Shown: piece after piece, positions 30,131-38,808 of the stretch
Position numbering within the stretch: the first letter of the stretch is position 1
Layout: each line of letters begins with the position of its first letter
Source of the DNA: Lentzea atacamensis
GTDB lineage: Bacteria; Actinomycetota; Actinomycetes; Mycobacteriales; Pseudonocardiaceae
Direction of reading: 5' to 3'
NCBI RefSeq assembly: GCF_003269295.1
Contig: NZ_QLTT01000012.1
Coordinates: forward strand, 8,811-72,810
Length of the DNA: 64,000 bases
Notes under the pieces: model-generated
Database searches by the model: none
What the model was told of the DNA's origin: nothing
The model's input: the letters and a program-made list of their open reading frames with translations, nothing else
Program-made: the position numbers and the translations under genes

Positions 30131-31549
30131 GTGGATCAGTTGGCCGCTGCCGTTCTGCTGCCTGGGTTTCACGGAACGACCGCCCCCGACTGGTTGCTGC
30201 GGCGGGTCGCTGACGGTCTCGGCGGCGTGGTGCTCTTCGGCCGCAACGTCGTCGACGACGCCCAGGTGACCGCGCTGTGCGGTGAACTGCGTTCGGTGCG
30301 CCCGGACGTGGTGATCGGCATCGACGAGGAGGGCGGCGACGTCACTCGTCTCGACGCGGGCCACGGCTCCGAGGTGCCGGGAAACCACGCCCTGGGCGCG
30401 GCGGACGACCTGGACCTCACCCGCTCGGTCGCCGCGTCGATCGGCGCGCGGCTGGCGCATTGCGGCATCTCGCTGAACCTCGCGCCGTCCGCCGACCTCG
30501 TCCTCACCCTGGACGACCCGATCATCGGCGTCCGCTCGTTCGGTTCGGACCCCGTGCTGGCCGCGCGGCACGTCGCCGCGTGGGTCGAGGGACTGCAGGC
30601 CGTCGGCGTTGCCGCGTGTGCCAAGCACTTCCCCGGCCACGGAGCGTCCACTGAGGACTCCCACGAGCAGCTTCCGGTCCTGCCGCGCACCGAGGAACAA
30701 CTCCGCGCGGTGGAGCTGGTGCCGTTCCAGGCCGCCGTGCACGCGGGTGTGCGGTCGATCATGACCGGCCACCTCGTCGTGCCAGAGTGGGGCAGCGCGC
30801 CGGTGACGTTGAACAAGCACGCGATCGACCTGCTGCGCTCCGAGCTGGGCTTCACCGGCGCGGTGATCACCGACGGCCTGGACATGAAGGCCGTTGGTGG
30901 CGACTTGGCCGTCGGCGCCGTGCGCGCGCTGGCCGCGGGTGTCGACGCGCTGTGCCTCGGCGGCATCGCGCTGGACGACGACGACCTCCAGTGGCTGATC
31001 GAGTCGATCGTGGCCGCCGTGAAGTCCGGCGAGCTCTCCCAGGAACGCCTGGCTCAGGCGGCCGCGCGGTCACTGGCCCTCGGGCTTCCGCCGTCGACCG
31101 TCGACGCCCACGACGCCGGGATAGGTCTCACGGCCGCTCGACGTGCTGTCGAGGTGCGCGGCCGGGTTGATGTCGGTACGTCTCCGGTGGTCGTCGACCT
31201 GGTGGTGGACCCGTCCATCGCGGTGGGCGACGTCCCGTGGGGGCTCGGGCCGTATCTGCGCGAGGTGCTTCCCGGCACCGAGGTGATCGCGTCACGCGAC
31301 GTCTCCGCCGAAGAAGTTGCGCGGGCCGCCGGCGACCGGACGATTGTGGTGGTGACGCGAGACGCACATCGCCACACCAGCGCTCGACAACTGGTAACAA
31401 ACTTAACTAATCTGGGCCTGGACGTGGTGCACGTCGAAACCGGCGTGCCGGGTCCTGACCTGGGCAGCGTCGCCCGCATCGACACCCACGGCGGTTCTCG
31501 GGTGAGCCTCCGAGCCGCGGCCGAGCTGATCCTGAAAGGCACGACATGA
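30131..31549 (+). CDS. GH3 family beta-N-acetylhexosaminidase (DasD/NagZ-like)
   Basis: 472 aa, GTG start, no signal peptide, so cytoplasmic. GH3 catalytic features: ACAKHFPGHGASTEDSHEQLP (KH(F)PGH and the acid/base Asp/His loop) and the nucleophile in FTGAVITDGLDMKAVGG. IDEEGGDVTRL is the substrate entry motif. Would split imported chito-oligosaccharides or muropeptide sugars to GlcNAc. The C-terminal ~150 residues are less conserved. It contains a rare TTA leucine codon (31403-31405) in an AT-rich patch. Its TGA overlaps the next ATG (ATGA). Confidence 0.88.
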   Translation: MDQLAAAVLLPGFHGTTAPDWLLRRVADGLGGVVLFGRNVVDDAQVTALCGELRSVRPDVVIGIDEEGGDVTRLDAGHGSEVPGNHALGAADDLDLTRSVAASIGARLAHCGISLNLAPSADLVLTLDDPIIGVRSFGSDPVLAARHVAAWVEGLQAVGVAACAKHFPGHGASTEDSHEQLPVLPRTEEQLRAVELVPFQAAVHAGVRSIMTGHLVVPEWGSAPVTLNKHAIDLLRSELGFTGAVITDGLDMKAVGGDLAVGAVRALAAGVDALCLGGIALDDDDLQWLIESIVAAVKSGELSQERLAQAAARSLALGLPPSTVDAHDAGIGLTAARRAVEVRGRVDVGTSPVVVDLVVDPSIAVGDVPWGLGPYLREVLPGTEVIASRDVSAEEVARAAGDRTIVVVTRDAHRHTSARQLVTNLTNLGLDVVHVETGVPGPDLGSVARIDTHGGSRVSLRAAAELILKGTT

Positions 31550-32589
31550 CCACGCCCCAGCCTGGCCAGCACATGGCAGCGGAGATCGCCGCGCAGCCGT
31601 CGATCTTCTCCTCGCTCTACGCGTCACGTTCGTCGATCGCCGAGGTCGCCTCCGTGATCCGCGAGCGGGCGCCGCGCTTCGTGCTGTTCGCCGCGCGCGG
31701 GTCGAGCGACCACGCCGCTATCTACGCGAAGTACCTGACCGAGATCCTGCTGCAGCTCCCGGCCGGACTGGTCTCCGCCTCGACGACCACCCTCTACGGC
31801 GCCGAGCCCGACCTGCGCGACGTTCTGCTGATCACCGTCTCGCAGTCCGGTGGCTCTCCCGACCTGCTGGAGGTCACCGCCTCGGCCCGCCGCCGCGGTG
31901 CCCTGACCGTGGCCGTGACGAACACGCCGGAGTCCCCGCTCAACGCCGCCGCCGAGCTCTCGGTGGACGTCGCCGCGGGGGTCGAGCACGCGGTCGCCGC
32001 CACGAAGACGTACTCCGCGACCTTGCTGGCGCTGTACCTGCTGATCGACGCCGTGCGCGGTGGCGACGGCGCGGCGGCGGCCTCGCTGGGCGACCTGGCC
32101 CAGGTGACGCTGGACGCGTCGGCTCCGACGGTCGAGGAAGCGGTGCGGCGCTACCGGTTCGTGGACCGGGTGCTGACGACCGGGCGTGGCTACTCGTACG
32201 CGACGGCACTGGAAGCGTCGCTGAAGCTCGCCGAGACGTCGTACCTCGCGGCGCGGGCGTACAGCGGCGCGGACCTGCTGCACGGTCCCGTGGCTGCTGT
32301 CGACGGCGAAACCGCCGTGCTGGCGATCACGTCGCTGGGCAAGGGCGGCGACTCGCTGCTGGACGCGCTGGAGGTGGTGAACCAGCGCGGCGCGGACGTC
32401 GTGGCCGTCGGTTCCGCTTCCGAGAAGGTGCCTTCCGCGTTGTCGATCGGCATCCCGGAGACGGCAGAGGAAGTGGCGCCGGTGCTGGAAATCCTTCCGG
32501 TGCAACGCCTCGCGCACGGCCTGGCTCTGGCGCGCGGTGGGGACCCGGACAGTCCGCGGGGCCTGAACAAGGTCACCCGGACGCTGTGA
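31546..32589 (+). CDS. SIS-domain aminosugar isomerase/deaminase (NagB-II / GlmS-like)
   Basis: 347 aa. Two SIS domains: FVLFAARGSSDHAAIYAKYLTEI with ITVSQSGGSPDLLEV and ATKTYSATLLALYLL in the first, then FVDRVLTTGRGYSYATALEASLKLAETSYLAARAYSGADLLHGP in the second. This is the GlmS C-terminal fold without a glutaminase domain, as in NagB-II enzymes that convert glucosamine-6-P to fructose-6-P and ammonia. Last gene of the das operon, translationally coupled to the GH3 gene; it takes the NagB step. Ends in a strong terminator. Confidence 0.85.
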   Translation: MTTPQPGQHMAAEIAAQPSIFSSLYASRSSIAEVASVIRERAPRFVLFAARGSSDHAAIYAKYLTEILLQLPAGLVSASTTTLYGAEPDLRDVLLITVSQSGGSPDLLEVTASARRRGALTVAVTNTPESPLNAAAELSVDVAAGVEHAVAATKTYSATLLALYLLIDAVRGGDGAAAASLGDLAQVTLDASAPTVEEAVRRYRFVDRVLTTGRGYSYATALEASLKLAETSYLAARAYSGADLLHGPVAAVDGETAVLAITSLGKGGDSLLDALEVVNQRGADVVAVGSASEKVPSALSIGIPETAEEVAPVLEILPVQRLAHGLALARGGDPDSPRGLNKVTRTL

Positions 32590-32594
32590 AACGC

Positions 32595-32633
32595 CGAAAG
32601 GGCCGCCCGGATCTGCTCCGGGCGGCCCTTTCG
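32595..32633 (+). terminator. Intrinsic terminator of the das operon
   Basis: A 17-bp perfect stem (32595-32611 with 32617-32633), loop TCTGC, directly after the SIS gene; the right arm ends in CCCTTTCG. Confidence 0.9.
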
Positions 32634-32857
32634 TGTTGCTGCCGATCCGGACCCTGGATGGTGTTCTGCATTGTGATCAGCCCAGTGCTCATTGTTTCCG
32701 ATGTCGAAAACGCTACGTTGCGTTCACAATCAGAGGCAACGAGCACGGGCCAACGATCAGCATCTATTCAGTTCAGAGCCGCCATATTGTTGCAACGGCT
32801 CTGTTTTCAATGCAACGATCACGACTCAGCTTCGTTGCAATGAGTTCGTACGAAACG
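32634..32857. other. AT-richer convergent intergenic region with repeated GTTGC/GCAAC boxes
   Basis: No gene found. The stretch 32680-32850 is visibly richer in A+T than its surroundings. It carries at least five copies of a GTTGCAA-like word in both orientations (CGTTGCG near 32715, GGCAACG near 32735, GTTGCAACG near 32791, TGCAACG near 32812, CGTTGCAA near 32833). It lies between two convergent gene ends, so it is not an obvious promoter. Confidence 0.45.
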
Positions 32858-34057
32858 CTACTGACCCGCGGTCGCGTACCCGGCGGAGACGGGCTGAACG
32901 GGCACCTCGGCGTCGAACACGACCTCGCCGTCGACCCACACCCTCTTCGGGCGCAGGTCGTCGTCCCACCACACCAGGTCGGCGACAGCACCGGGCGCGA
33001 GACGGCCGAGACCGGACTCCCCGATGACCTCGGCCGGAACGATCGTGGCCGAAGCGAGCGCGTCCGCCATCGGCACACCCACGGACACGATGTTCCGCAC
33101 CGCGCGATCGAGCGTGAGGGCGGACCCGGCGATCGTCCCCTCCGGCGAACGCGGCACACCGTCCTCGGTCAGCAGCACGTCGGCGCCGCCGAGGTGGTAG
33201 CGACCGGGCGGCATCCCGGCCGCCGCAACGGCATCGGTGACCAGAGCGACCCGCGCCCCGGCCGCGTTGAACACCAACCGGCACACGTCCGGTCCCACGT
33301 GCGCGAGGTCAGCGATCAACCCGAGCGTGAAACGCTCGTCCACCAACGCCACACCGGGCACGCCGGGTTCGCGGTGGCCGAGCGGGCGCTGAGCATTGAA
33401 CAGGTGCGTGACCATGCGCGCGCCGGCGTCGGCCGCCGCACGCGTCTGCTCACCAGTGGCGTCGGAGTGGCCCACAGCGACCAGAACCCCGGCCTCGACG
33501 AGCCGCCGGACGGCCTCCAGGCCGCCGGGCTGCTCCGGCGCCATCGTCACCATCCGCAGGGCGCGGCGGAGCGTGTCGTCGTTGAGCAGAGCCGAAATCT
33601 GGTCCGGTCCCGGCTCGACCATGAACGACGGGTCGTGCACACCAGCCCGCTTCGGTGACAGAAACGGGCCCTCGAGGTGCACGCCGAGGGGACGCGCTCC
33701 CACTCCGTCCGGCAGCGCGGCCGAGGCGGCCAGCACCGCACGGGCCTGGCGCAGCACCACGTCGACGGGCGCGGTGATCAACGTCGGCAAGAACCGGGTC
33801 ACACCGGTCGAAGGCAGAGCCTCGGCCACCGACCGCATCCCGGCGGCGTCCACCTCGGCGAAGTCGACGCCCACGGCGCCGTTCACCTGGACGTCGACGA
33901 GGCCGGGTGTGAGCAGTCCGTCGGACAGAACCTCCGCGCCGGGTGGTGCTTCACCGGTGGTCACCTCGACGATGCGGCCGTCCCTGATCCGCACCGAGGC
34001 AGGACCGACGATCGTGCGACCGAGCAAAGCGCGCGGTGCTGCGACAACGGCGTCCAA
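32858..34057 (-). CDS. nagA: N-acetylglucosamine-6-phosphate deacetylase
   Basis: 399 aa from TTG 34057, chosen because AAGGAGG lies 5 bases upstream and the product then begins LDAVVAAPRALLG; the frame is open beyond but through the operator. Removes acetate from GlcNAc-6-P. Metal and catalytic motifs: GVHLEGPFLSPKRAGVHDP, VAVGHSDAT, THLFNAQRPLGHREPG and VTDAVAAAGM. Cytoplasmic. A dre-type palindrome overlaps its promoter, so it should be in the DasR regulon although transcribed towards the das operon. Confidence 0.93.
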   Translation of the reverse strand: MDAVVAAPRALLGRTIVGPASVRIRDGRIVEVTTGEAPPGAEVLSDGLLTPGLVDVQVNGAVGVDFAEVDAAGMRSVAEALPSTGVTRFLPTLITAPVDVVLRQARAVLAASAALPDGVGARPLGVHLEGPFLSPKRAGVHDPSFMVEPGPDQISALLNDDTLRRALRMVTMAPEQPGGLEAVRRLVEAGVLVAVGHSDATGEQTRAAADAGARMVTHLFNAQRPLGHREPGVPGVALVDERFTLGLIADLAHVGPDVCRLVFNAAGARVALVTDAVAAAGMPPGRYHLGGADVLLTEDGVPRSPEGTIAGSALTLDRAVRNIVSVGVPMADALASATIVPAEVIGESGLGRLAPGAVADLVWWDDDLRPKRVWVDGEVVFDAEVPVQPVSAGYATAGQ

Positions 34058-34069
34058 GATCCCTCCTTG

Positions 34070-34085
34070 AATGGTCCAGACCATT
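34070..34085. promoter_or_regulatory. DasR operator (dre) upstream of nagA
   Basis: AATGGTCCAGACCATT: two perfect 7-bp arms (AATGGTC/GACCATT) around CA. It keeps the TGGTC..GACCA core of the dre consensus and lies 13 bases upstream of the nagA TTG start. Confidence 0.8.
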
Positions 34086-34212
34086 ATGGCGACAACGGGG
34101 GTTCGCGTCACGTATCGTTAGTAGATAACCATCCCACATCCCAATCCGTGAATCACGGCCATTCGTGCGGGGGTGCGCCGAAGATGACCAACTGTGGCGC
34201 ATACTGGTCCTC

Positions 34213-34227
34213 AGACATCCGAGGTCT
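34213..34227. promoter_or_regulatory. Putative operator of the FadR-type GntR regulator
   Basis: AGACATCCGAGGTCT, an imperfect 15-bp palindrome centred 27 bases before the GntR start. Its ACATCCGA half matches, in reverse, the TCGGATGT half of the perfect palindrome at 45293-45307 before the fucose operon. The two sites may bind the same protein. Confidence 0.5.
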
Positions 34228-34246
34228 ACGACGAGTTGAGGGTGCC

Positions 34247-34921
34247 GTGGCAGTCACTGACGATGCGATCCTGCGCGTCAAGGAGATGATCGTTTCGGGC
34301 GAGCTCAAGCCCGGCGACCGCCTCCCGCGTGAGGCTGACCTGGCCGAACGCCTCGGCCTCTCGCGCAACTCCCTGCGCGAGGCCGTGAAGGCACTGTCAC
34401 TCGTCCGAGTGCTCGACGTCCGTCAGGGCGACGGCACGTACGTCTCGTCACTGCGCGCGGACGACCTGCTCGGCGCGCTCTCGTTCGTCCTCGACCTGCA
34501 CCGCGGCGAGGACTCGGTCCTCGAAGTTCTGCAGGTCCGCCGCATCCTCGAACCCGCTGCCGCCGCGATGGCCGCCCAGCGCATCGACCCGGACGAGGTC
34601 ATCAAGCTCCGCGCCCTGTGCGACGCCGCCGAGTCCGCGAAGTCCGTCGAGGAGCTCGTCGAGCACGACCTGGACTTCCACCGCGCCATCGCCCAGTGCT
34701 CCGGCAACGCCTACCTGGCCCAGCTGCTCGACACGCTGGCCGGGCCGACGGTCCGGGTGCGGATCTGGCGCGGCATCACGCAGTCGAACGCAGTGGATCG
34801 CACGGTGGCCGAGCACCGCGCCATCGTCGACGCGCTGGCCGCTCATCAGCCGGAGCTCGCCAGGAGCTGGTCGACGGTGCACGTGGCCGGCGTCGAGCAG
34901 TGGCTTTCAGACCTGGCGTAG
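34247..34921 (+). CDS. FadR-subfamily GntR transcriptional regulator
   Basis: 224 aa from GTG 34247. N-terminal winged helix (LKPGDRLPREADLAERLGLSRNSLREAVKALSLVRVLDVRQGDGTYVS) and C-terminal FCD effector domain with the metal-type positions DLDFHRAIAQCSGN and VAEHRAIVDAL. FCD regulators usually respond to sugar acids or other carboxylates. A self-operator lies just upstream, and a related palindrome precedes the fucose operon 11 kb away. It is therefore the best candidate for the fuconate-pathway regulator. The 3' end overlaps the lysR gene by 15 bases. Confidence 0.88.
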   Translation: MAVTDDAILRVKEMIVSGELKPGDRLPREADLAERLGLSRNSLREAVKALSLVRVLDVRQGDGTYVSSLRADDLLGALSFVLDLHRGEDSVLEVLQVRRILEPAAAAMAAQRIDPDEVIKLRALCDAAESAKSVEELVEHDLDFHRAIAQCSGNAYLAQLLDTLAGPTVRVRIWRGITQSNAVDRTVAEHRAIVDALAAHQPELARSWSTVHVAGVEQWLSDLA

Positions 34922-35785
34922 CTGCTCCAGCACCGCACGCACGGCGGGTTGCCCGTCCGCCCGATGCCGCACAACAGCAGACACCGTCCGGAACACCTGC
35001 TGCTTCAACGGCCGCAACGCCACCCCGGGCCGCCGCGCGACGGACGGCACCAGCGCCACCCCGAGCCCGGCCTCGACGAGCCCGCACATGACACCGAAGT
35101 CGTCGCAGTAGGCCTGCGCCCGCGGCACGAACCCCGCGGCCCCACACGCCCGCTGCGTCAGCTCGTGGCACGACGCGTCGGTGCGCGGCATGATCCACGG
35201 CCGGTCCGCGAGCAAAGACAGGTCCACAGAATCCTGCTGCACCAATGGGTCGCTCAACGGCAGCGCCACGTTCACCGGCTCCACGAACAGCTCGTGCGAC
35301 TCGCACGACTCGGGCAGCGAGCGCGGCATGATGTTGTACGAGTGGATGACCGCGATGTCGATGTCCCCACGCCGCAACGCCGGCAGTGAGGCTTCCGGTT
35401 CCATCTCGTGCACGAAAAGGTCCACATCGGACCCGTGCGCCGAGCGCAGCACCTGGATCACGCGCGGCAGCAAGGCCGCGACCGACACGAACGCGCCGAT
35501 CCGCACCACGCCGGAGACCGAGGTCCGCAGCGAGGCCAGGTCCGCCTCGGCGGCGGCGAGCTGGTCCAGCACCAGCTGCGTGTGCGCCGCCAGCACGTGT
35601 CCGGCGCGGGTCAGCGTCAACCGCCGGCCCTCGCGTTCGACCAGCGCGACGCCTGCCTCGCGTTCCAGGGCGGCCAGCTGCTGGGAGACCGCGGGAGACG
35701 TGACGTGCAGGGCCTCGGCTGCGGCGGTGACCGTGCCGTGGACCGAGAGAGCGTGGAGCAACCTCAACCGCCGAACGTCCAACAC
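34907..35785 (-). CDS. LysR family transcriptional regulator
   Basis: 292 aa from GTG 35785 (VLDVRRLRLLHALSVHGTVTAAAEALHVTSPAVSQQLAALEREAGVALVERE). The frame continues upstream without good support. DNA-binding domain 1-65, linker helix, then the two-lobed effector domain (VVRIGAFVSVAALLPRVIQVL). Divergent from dapA with about 70 bases between, so dapA is the likely target. Effector unknown. Confidence 0.88.
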   Translation of the reverse strand: MLDVRRLRLLHALSVHGTVTAAAEALHVTSPAVSQQLAALEREAGVALVEREGRRLTLTRAGHVLAAHTQLVLDQLAAAEADLASLRTSVSGVVRIGAFVSVAALLPRVIQVLRSAHGSDVDLFVHEMEPEASLPALRRGDIDIAVIHSYNIMPRSLPESCESHELFVEPVNVALPLSDPLVQQDSVDLSLLADRPWIMPRTDASCHELTQRACGAAGFVPRAQAYCDDFGVMCGLVEAGLGVALVPSVARRPGVALRPLKQQVFRTVSAVVRHRADGQPAVRAVLEQLRQV

Positions 35786-35856
35786 AAAGCTCAGCTTAAC
35801 ATTCCGGGCAGAACTTCTAACTGGAACTTCGCATATGTTCAAGTCACCCTGGAGTC

Positions 35857-36717
35857 ATGTTCGGACGAGTGCTGGTAGCGATGGTCACCCCGTTCACCCC
35901 CGACGGTGACCTGGACCTCAAGGGTGCGCAGGAGCTGGCGGCGCATCTCGTGGACAAACAACGCGTGGACGGGCTGGTCGTCAACGGCACGACCGGCGAG
36001 GCGCCGACCACGACCGACGCGGAGAAGGCGCAGGTCATCAAGGCTGTCGCCGAGGCCGTCGGTGACCGGGCCAAGGTGCTCGCGGGCGTCGGCACCAACT
36101 CCACCCGCCACACCATCGAGCTCGCCCGCCAGGCAGAGGAGAACGGCGCGCACGGCCTGCTCGTCGTGACGCCGTACTACAGCAAGCCCACGCAGGAGGG
36201 CGTCGAGAACCACTTCAGGCAGGTGGCCGACGCGTCCGGCCTGCCCGCGCTGCTCTACGACATCCCCGGCCGCACGGCGACGGCGATCGAGACGGAGACG
36301 CTGCTCCGGCTCGCCGAGCACCCGCGGATCGTCGGCGTGAAGGACTGCAAGGTCGACCTGCTGGCGACCGCGCGCGTCATCGCGGAGACCGGGCTCGACT
36401 ACTACTCCGGCAACGACGAGCTGATCCTGCCGCTGTACTCGATCGGTGGCGTCGGCACGGTCAGCACCGTCGGCCACGTCGTCGGCAACGAGATCAAGGC
36501 GATGCTCGACGCCTTCGACGAGGGCGACAACAAGGAAGCGCTGCGCCGCCACCAGGCCATGCTTCCGGTGTTCACGGCGATCATGACCCGCGAGCCCGGC
36601 GCGGTGGCGGTCAAGGCCGCGCTCAACCTGCTCGGTCTCCCGGCGGGTCCGGTCCGCGAGCCGCTGACCGGTGCCACGCCGAAGCTGATCAACGAGCTCA
36701 AGGCCCTGTTCGTCTAG
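35857..36717 (+). CDS. dapA: 4-hydroxy-tetrahydrodipicolinate synthase family protein
   Basis: 286 aa. TIM-barrel class I aldolase: VNGTTGEAPTTTDAEK (pyruvate site), VVTPYYSKPTQEG (Tyr), LYDIPGRTA and the Schiff-base lysine in IVGVKDCKVDLLA. Condenses pyruvate with aspartate semialdehyde for lysine and meso-DAP. It matches true actinobacterial DapA well. A keto-deoxy sugar acid aldolase role beside the fucose genes is possible but not needed, since the FAH hydrolase finishes that pathway. The stop overlaps that of the lactonase (36714-36717). Confidence 0.85.
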   Translation: MFGRVLVAMVTPFTPDGDLDLKGAQELAAHLVDKQRVDGLVVNGTTGEAPTTTDAEKAQVIKAVAEAVGDRAKVLAGVGTNSTRHTIELARQAEENGAHGLLVVTPYYSKPTQEGVENHFRQVADASGLPALLYDIPGRTATAIETETLLRLAEHPRIVGVKDCKVDLLATARVIAETGLDYYSGNDELILPLYSIGGVGTVSTVGHVVGNEIKAMLDAFDEGDNKEALRRHQAMLPVFTAIMTREPGAVAVKAALNLLGLPAGPVREPLTGATPKLINELKALFV

Positions 36718-37544
36718 AGCGCGTAGACCCGGCGAGCAGTGCCAGAGAAGATCGCGGCCTGCTCGTCGGGTGACAGCTCCGACACGAGTTCCCGAGCCGC
36801 GTCCAACCACTCGTCATAAGTGGCTGCCAGCAGGCAGACGGGCCAGTCGGAGCCGAACATCAGGCGGTCGGCGCCGAAAGCGTCGAGCACAACCTCGAAG
36901 TACGGCCGCAGATCAGCCGCGTCCCACGACTTCCAGTCGGCCTCGGTGACCAGGCCCGACAGCTTGCACGTCACGTTCTCGTGCTCCGCCAGCGACCGCA
37001 CCAGCTCGGCCCACTCACCCGCATCGGACCCGATCGCGGGCTTCGAGCAGTGGTCCAGCACGAAGGACACGTTCGGCAACGCCGCCACGGTCTTGCGCGC
37101 CGCCGGCAGCTGGTGCGGCAACGTCAGCAGCTCGTAGATCAGCCCGTACGAGCCGACAGCCGCGAGCCCGCGCCAGACGTCCTTGCGGCACAACCACTCC
37201 GGATCCGGCTCGCCCTGCACCTGATGCCGGATCCCGCGCAGCCACGCCCCGTTCGAGCCGTCCGTCAACGCCGCCAGCTCATCGCCGACGGCAGGCGAAG
37301 TCAGATCGGTCCAGCCCACCACCGCGGCCACGATGTCCGAAGACGCCGCCACCGCCAGGAACTCCGGCGTCTCCTCCGGCACGCACACCGTCTGCACCAG
37401 CACCGAAGCCGAGACCTCAGGTGCCGCGGCGACGAAGTCCGGTTCCAGGAACGACCGCCGGATCACGCCCATCGGCGGGTCGGTGATCCAGTCCTGGTCG
37501 CGGACGGACAGGTCCCACAGGTGGTGGTGGGCGTCGACGATCAC
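36714..37544 (-). CDS. L-fuconolactonase (amidohydrolase family 2)
   Basis: 276 aa from GTG 37544, overlapping the previous stop (GTGA). Hydrolyses L-fucono-1,5-lactone to L-fuconate. COG3618-type amidohydrolase motifs: VIVDAHHHLWDL, FVLDHCSKPAIG and DRLMFGSDWPVCL. Last gene of the fucose operon. The assignment rests on the family plus the complete pathway around it. The frame is open far upstream, through the reductase gene, in a shadow frame. Confidence 0.88.
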   Translation of the reverse strand: MIVDAHHHLWDLSVRDQDWITDPPMGVIRRSFLEPDFVAAAPEVSASVLVQTVCVPEETPEFLAVAASSDIVAAVVGWTDLTSPAVGDELAALTDGSNGAWLRGIRHQVQGEPDPEWLCRKDVWRGLAAVGSYGLIYELLTLPHQLPAARKTVAALPNVSFVLDHCSKPAIGSDAGEWAELVRSLAEHENVTCKLSGLVTEADWKSWDAADLRPYFEVVLDAFGADRLMFGSDWPVCLLAATYDEWLDAARELVSELSPDEQAAIFSGTARRVYAL

Positions 37545-38497
37545 GGCGTCGGCACCTCCGGGTCGAGCAGGTTCAACGCCTTCAGCTCGTTCCACAGGCC
37601 CGCGGGGATCGAAGCGGAGAAGTTCGCCGCGTTGGCCGTCATCTGCTCCGCCGTCCGCGACCCGATCACCACCGACACCACCGCGGGATGACCCAGCGGA
37701 AACTGGATCGCGGCCTGCGGCAGCGTCACACCGTGCCGCTCGCACACCTCGGCGATCGACCGGGCCCGCGTGACCAGCTCGGGCGGCGCGGTCTCGTAGT
37801 TGTACCTCGCGTCGGAGGGCACCTCGGGCTTCGACAGCAGCCCGGAGTTGAAGACGCCGCACGCCACCACCGAAACACCGCGTTCCGCGCACAGCGGCAG
37901 GAACGAGACCAGCGACGGCTGCTCCAGCAACGTGTACCGCCCGGCCAGCATCACCACGTCGATGTCGGTCTCGCGGACGAACCGCTCCGGCATCTCCCAC
38001 TGGTTCATGCCCACGCCGATGGCGCCGACCACGCCCTGCGACCGCAGGTCCTCCAGCGCCGGATAGGCCTCGCCGAACGCCACATCCCAGTGGTCGTCGG
38101 GATCGTGGATGTAGACGATCTCCACCCGGTCGGTGTCGAGACGCTCCAAAGAGGACTCGATCGACCTGCGGACCCCGTCCGCCGAGTAGTCCCGCACCCG
38201 GCGGAAGTGCCGCGGCACCGCGAAACCCTCGTCGTCCAGGCCCTCGCCGTCGAACGGCTCCAGCAGCCGGCCGACCTTCGTGGAGATCACGTACTCGTCG
38301 CGCGGCCGCCCGGCCAGCGCCACGCCCAGCCGCCGCTCCGACAGCCCGAGCCCGTAGTGCGGCGCGGTGTCGAAGTAGCGGACGCCGGTCTGCCACGCCG
38401 CCTCGACCGCACCGAAGGCCACCTCGTCGGAGACCTCCCGGTAGAGATTGCCGATCGGCGCAGCGCCGAAGCCCAGACGAGAAACAGCAACCTTCAC
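37541..38497 (-). CDS. Aldo/keto reductase, probable L-fucose dehydrogenase
   Basis: 318 aa from GTG 38497, which overlaps the mutarotase stop (GTGA). COG0667-type AKR: GVRYFDTAPHYGLGLSERRLG (Asp and Tyr), VISTKVGRLL (Lys), EIVYIHDPDDH, and VSVVIGSRTAEQMTAN. Would oxidise L-fucopyranose to the 1,5-lactone with NAD(P)+. In the Xanthomonas fucose pathway the dehydrogenase is also an AKR. The gene lies between mutarotase and lactonase, the order of the steps. Confidence 0.85.
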   Translation of the reverse strand: MKVAVSRLGFGAAPIGNLYREVSDEVAFGAVEAAWQTGVRYFDTAPHYGLGLSERRLGVALAGRPRDEYVISTKVGRLLEPFDGEGLDDEGFAVPRHFRRVRDYSADGVRRSIESSLERLDTDRVEIVYIHDPDDHWDVAFGEAYPALEDLRSQGVVGAIGVGMNQWEMPERFVRETDIDVVMLAGRYTLLEQPSLVSFLPLCAERGVSVVACGVFNSGLLSKPEVPSDARYNYETAPPELVTRARSIAEVCERHGVTLPQAAIQFPLGHPAVVSVVIGSRTAEQMTANAANFSASIPAGLWNELKALNLLDPEVPTP

Positions 38498-38805
38498 GGC
38501 AGCTCCCACACGAGTCGCACATCGGGTTCGGCGCCGGAGTAGTCGTCTTCGACCTCCAGCAGTTCAGCCATCTCAGCCTGCCATGGAATGTTGGCCGGGT
38601 GGGTGGCCAAATGGGCGCGCATGGCCTCGTAGTCGTCCACTTCGACGAGATGGAACAACTCACGGCCGGACCGCCAGATCCGCCACGAATGCACCCCGGC
38701 CTCGCGCAGCGCGACGTCCAGCTCGGCAGGAATCCGCGCGTGGATCCGGTCGTAGTCGGCCTCCCGCCCCTCACGAAGCCGGGTGTGCAGTGCGACGGTC
38801 TCCAC
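38494..38805 (-). CDS. L-rhamnose/L-fucose mutarotase (RhaM, COG3254 family)
   Basis: 103 aa. Small ferredoxin-like dimer: VALHTRLREGREADYDRIHARIPAELDVALREAGVHSWRIWRSGRELFHLVEVDDYEAM, then PANIPWQAEMAEL. Interconverts alpha- and beta-anomers of 6-deoxy hexoses. Relatives include L-rhamnose mutarotases and the L-fucose mutarotase of non-phosphorylating pathways. The context favours L-fucose. Confidence 0.88.
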   Translation of the reverse strand: METVALHTRLREGREADYDRIHARIPAELDVALREAGVHSWRIWRSGRELFHLVEVDDYEAMRAHLATHPANIPWQAEMAELLEVEDDYSGAEPDVRLVWELP

Positions 38806-38808
38806 GAC

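Noticed and set aside
28985-30820. 611-aa minus-strand frame across dasB, dasC and the GH3 gene
   Set aside because: No domain recognisable; opposite to three well-supported genes.
35857-36717. dapA as a keto-deoxy-fuconate aldolase of the fucose operon
   Set aside because: It is on the other strand and matches lysine-pathway DapA; the FAH hydrolase already completes the pathway.
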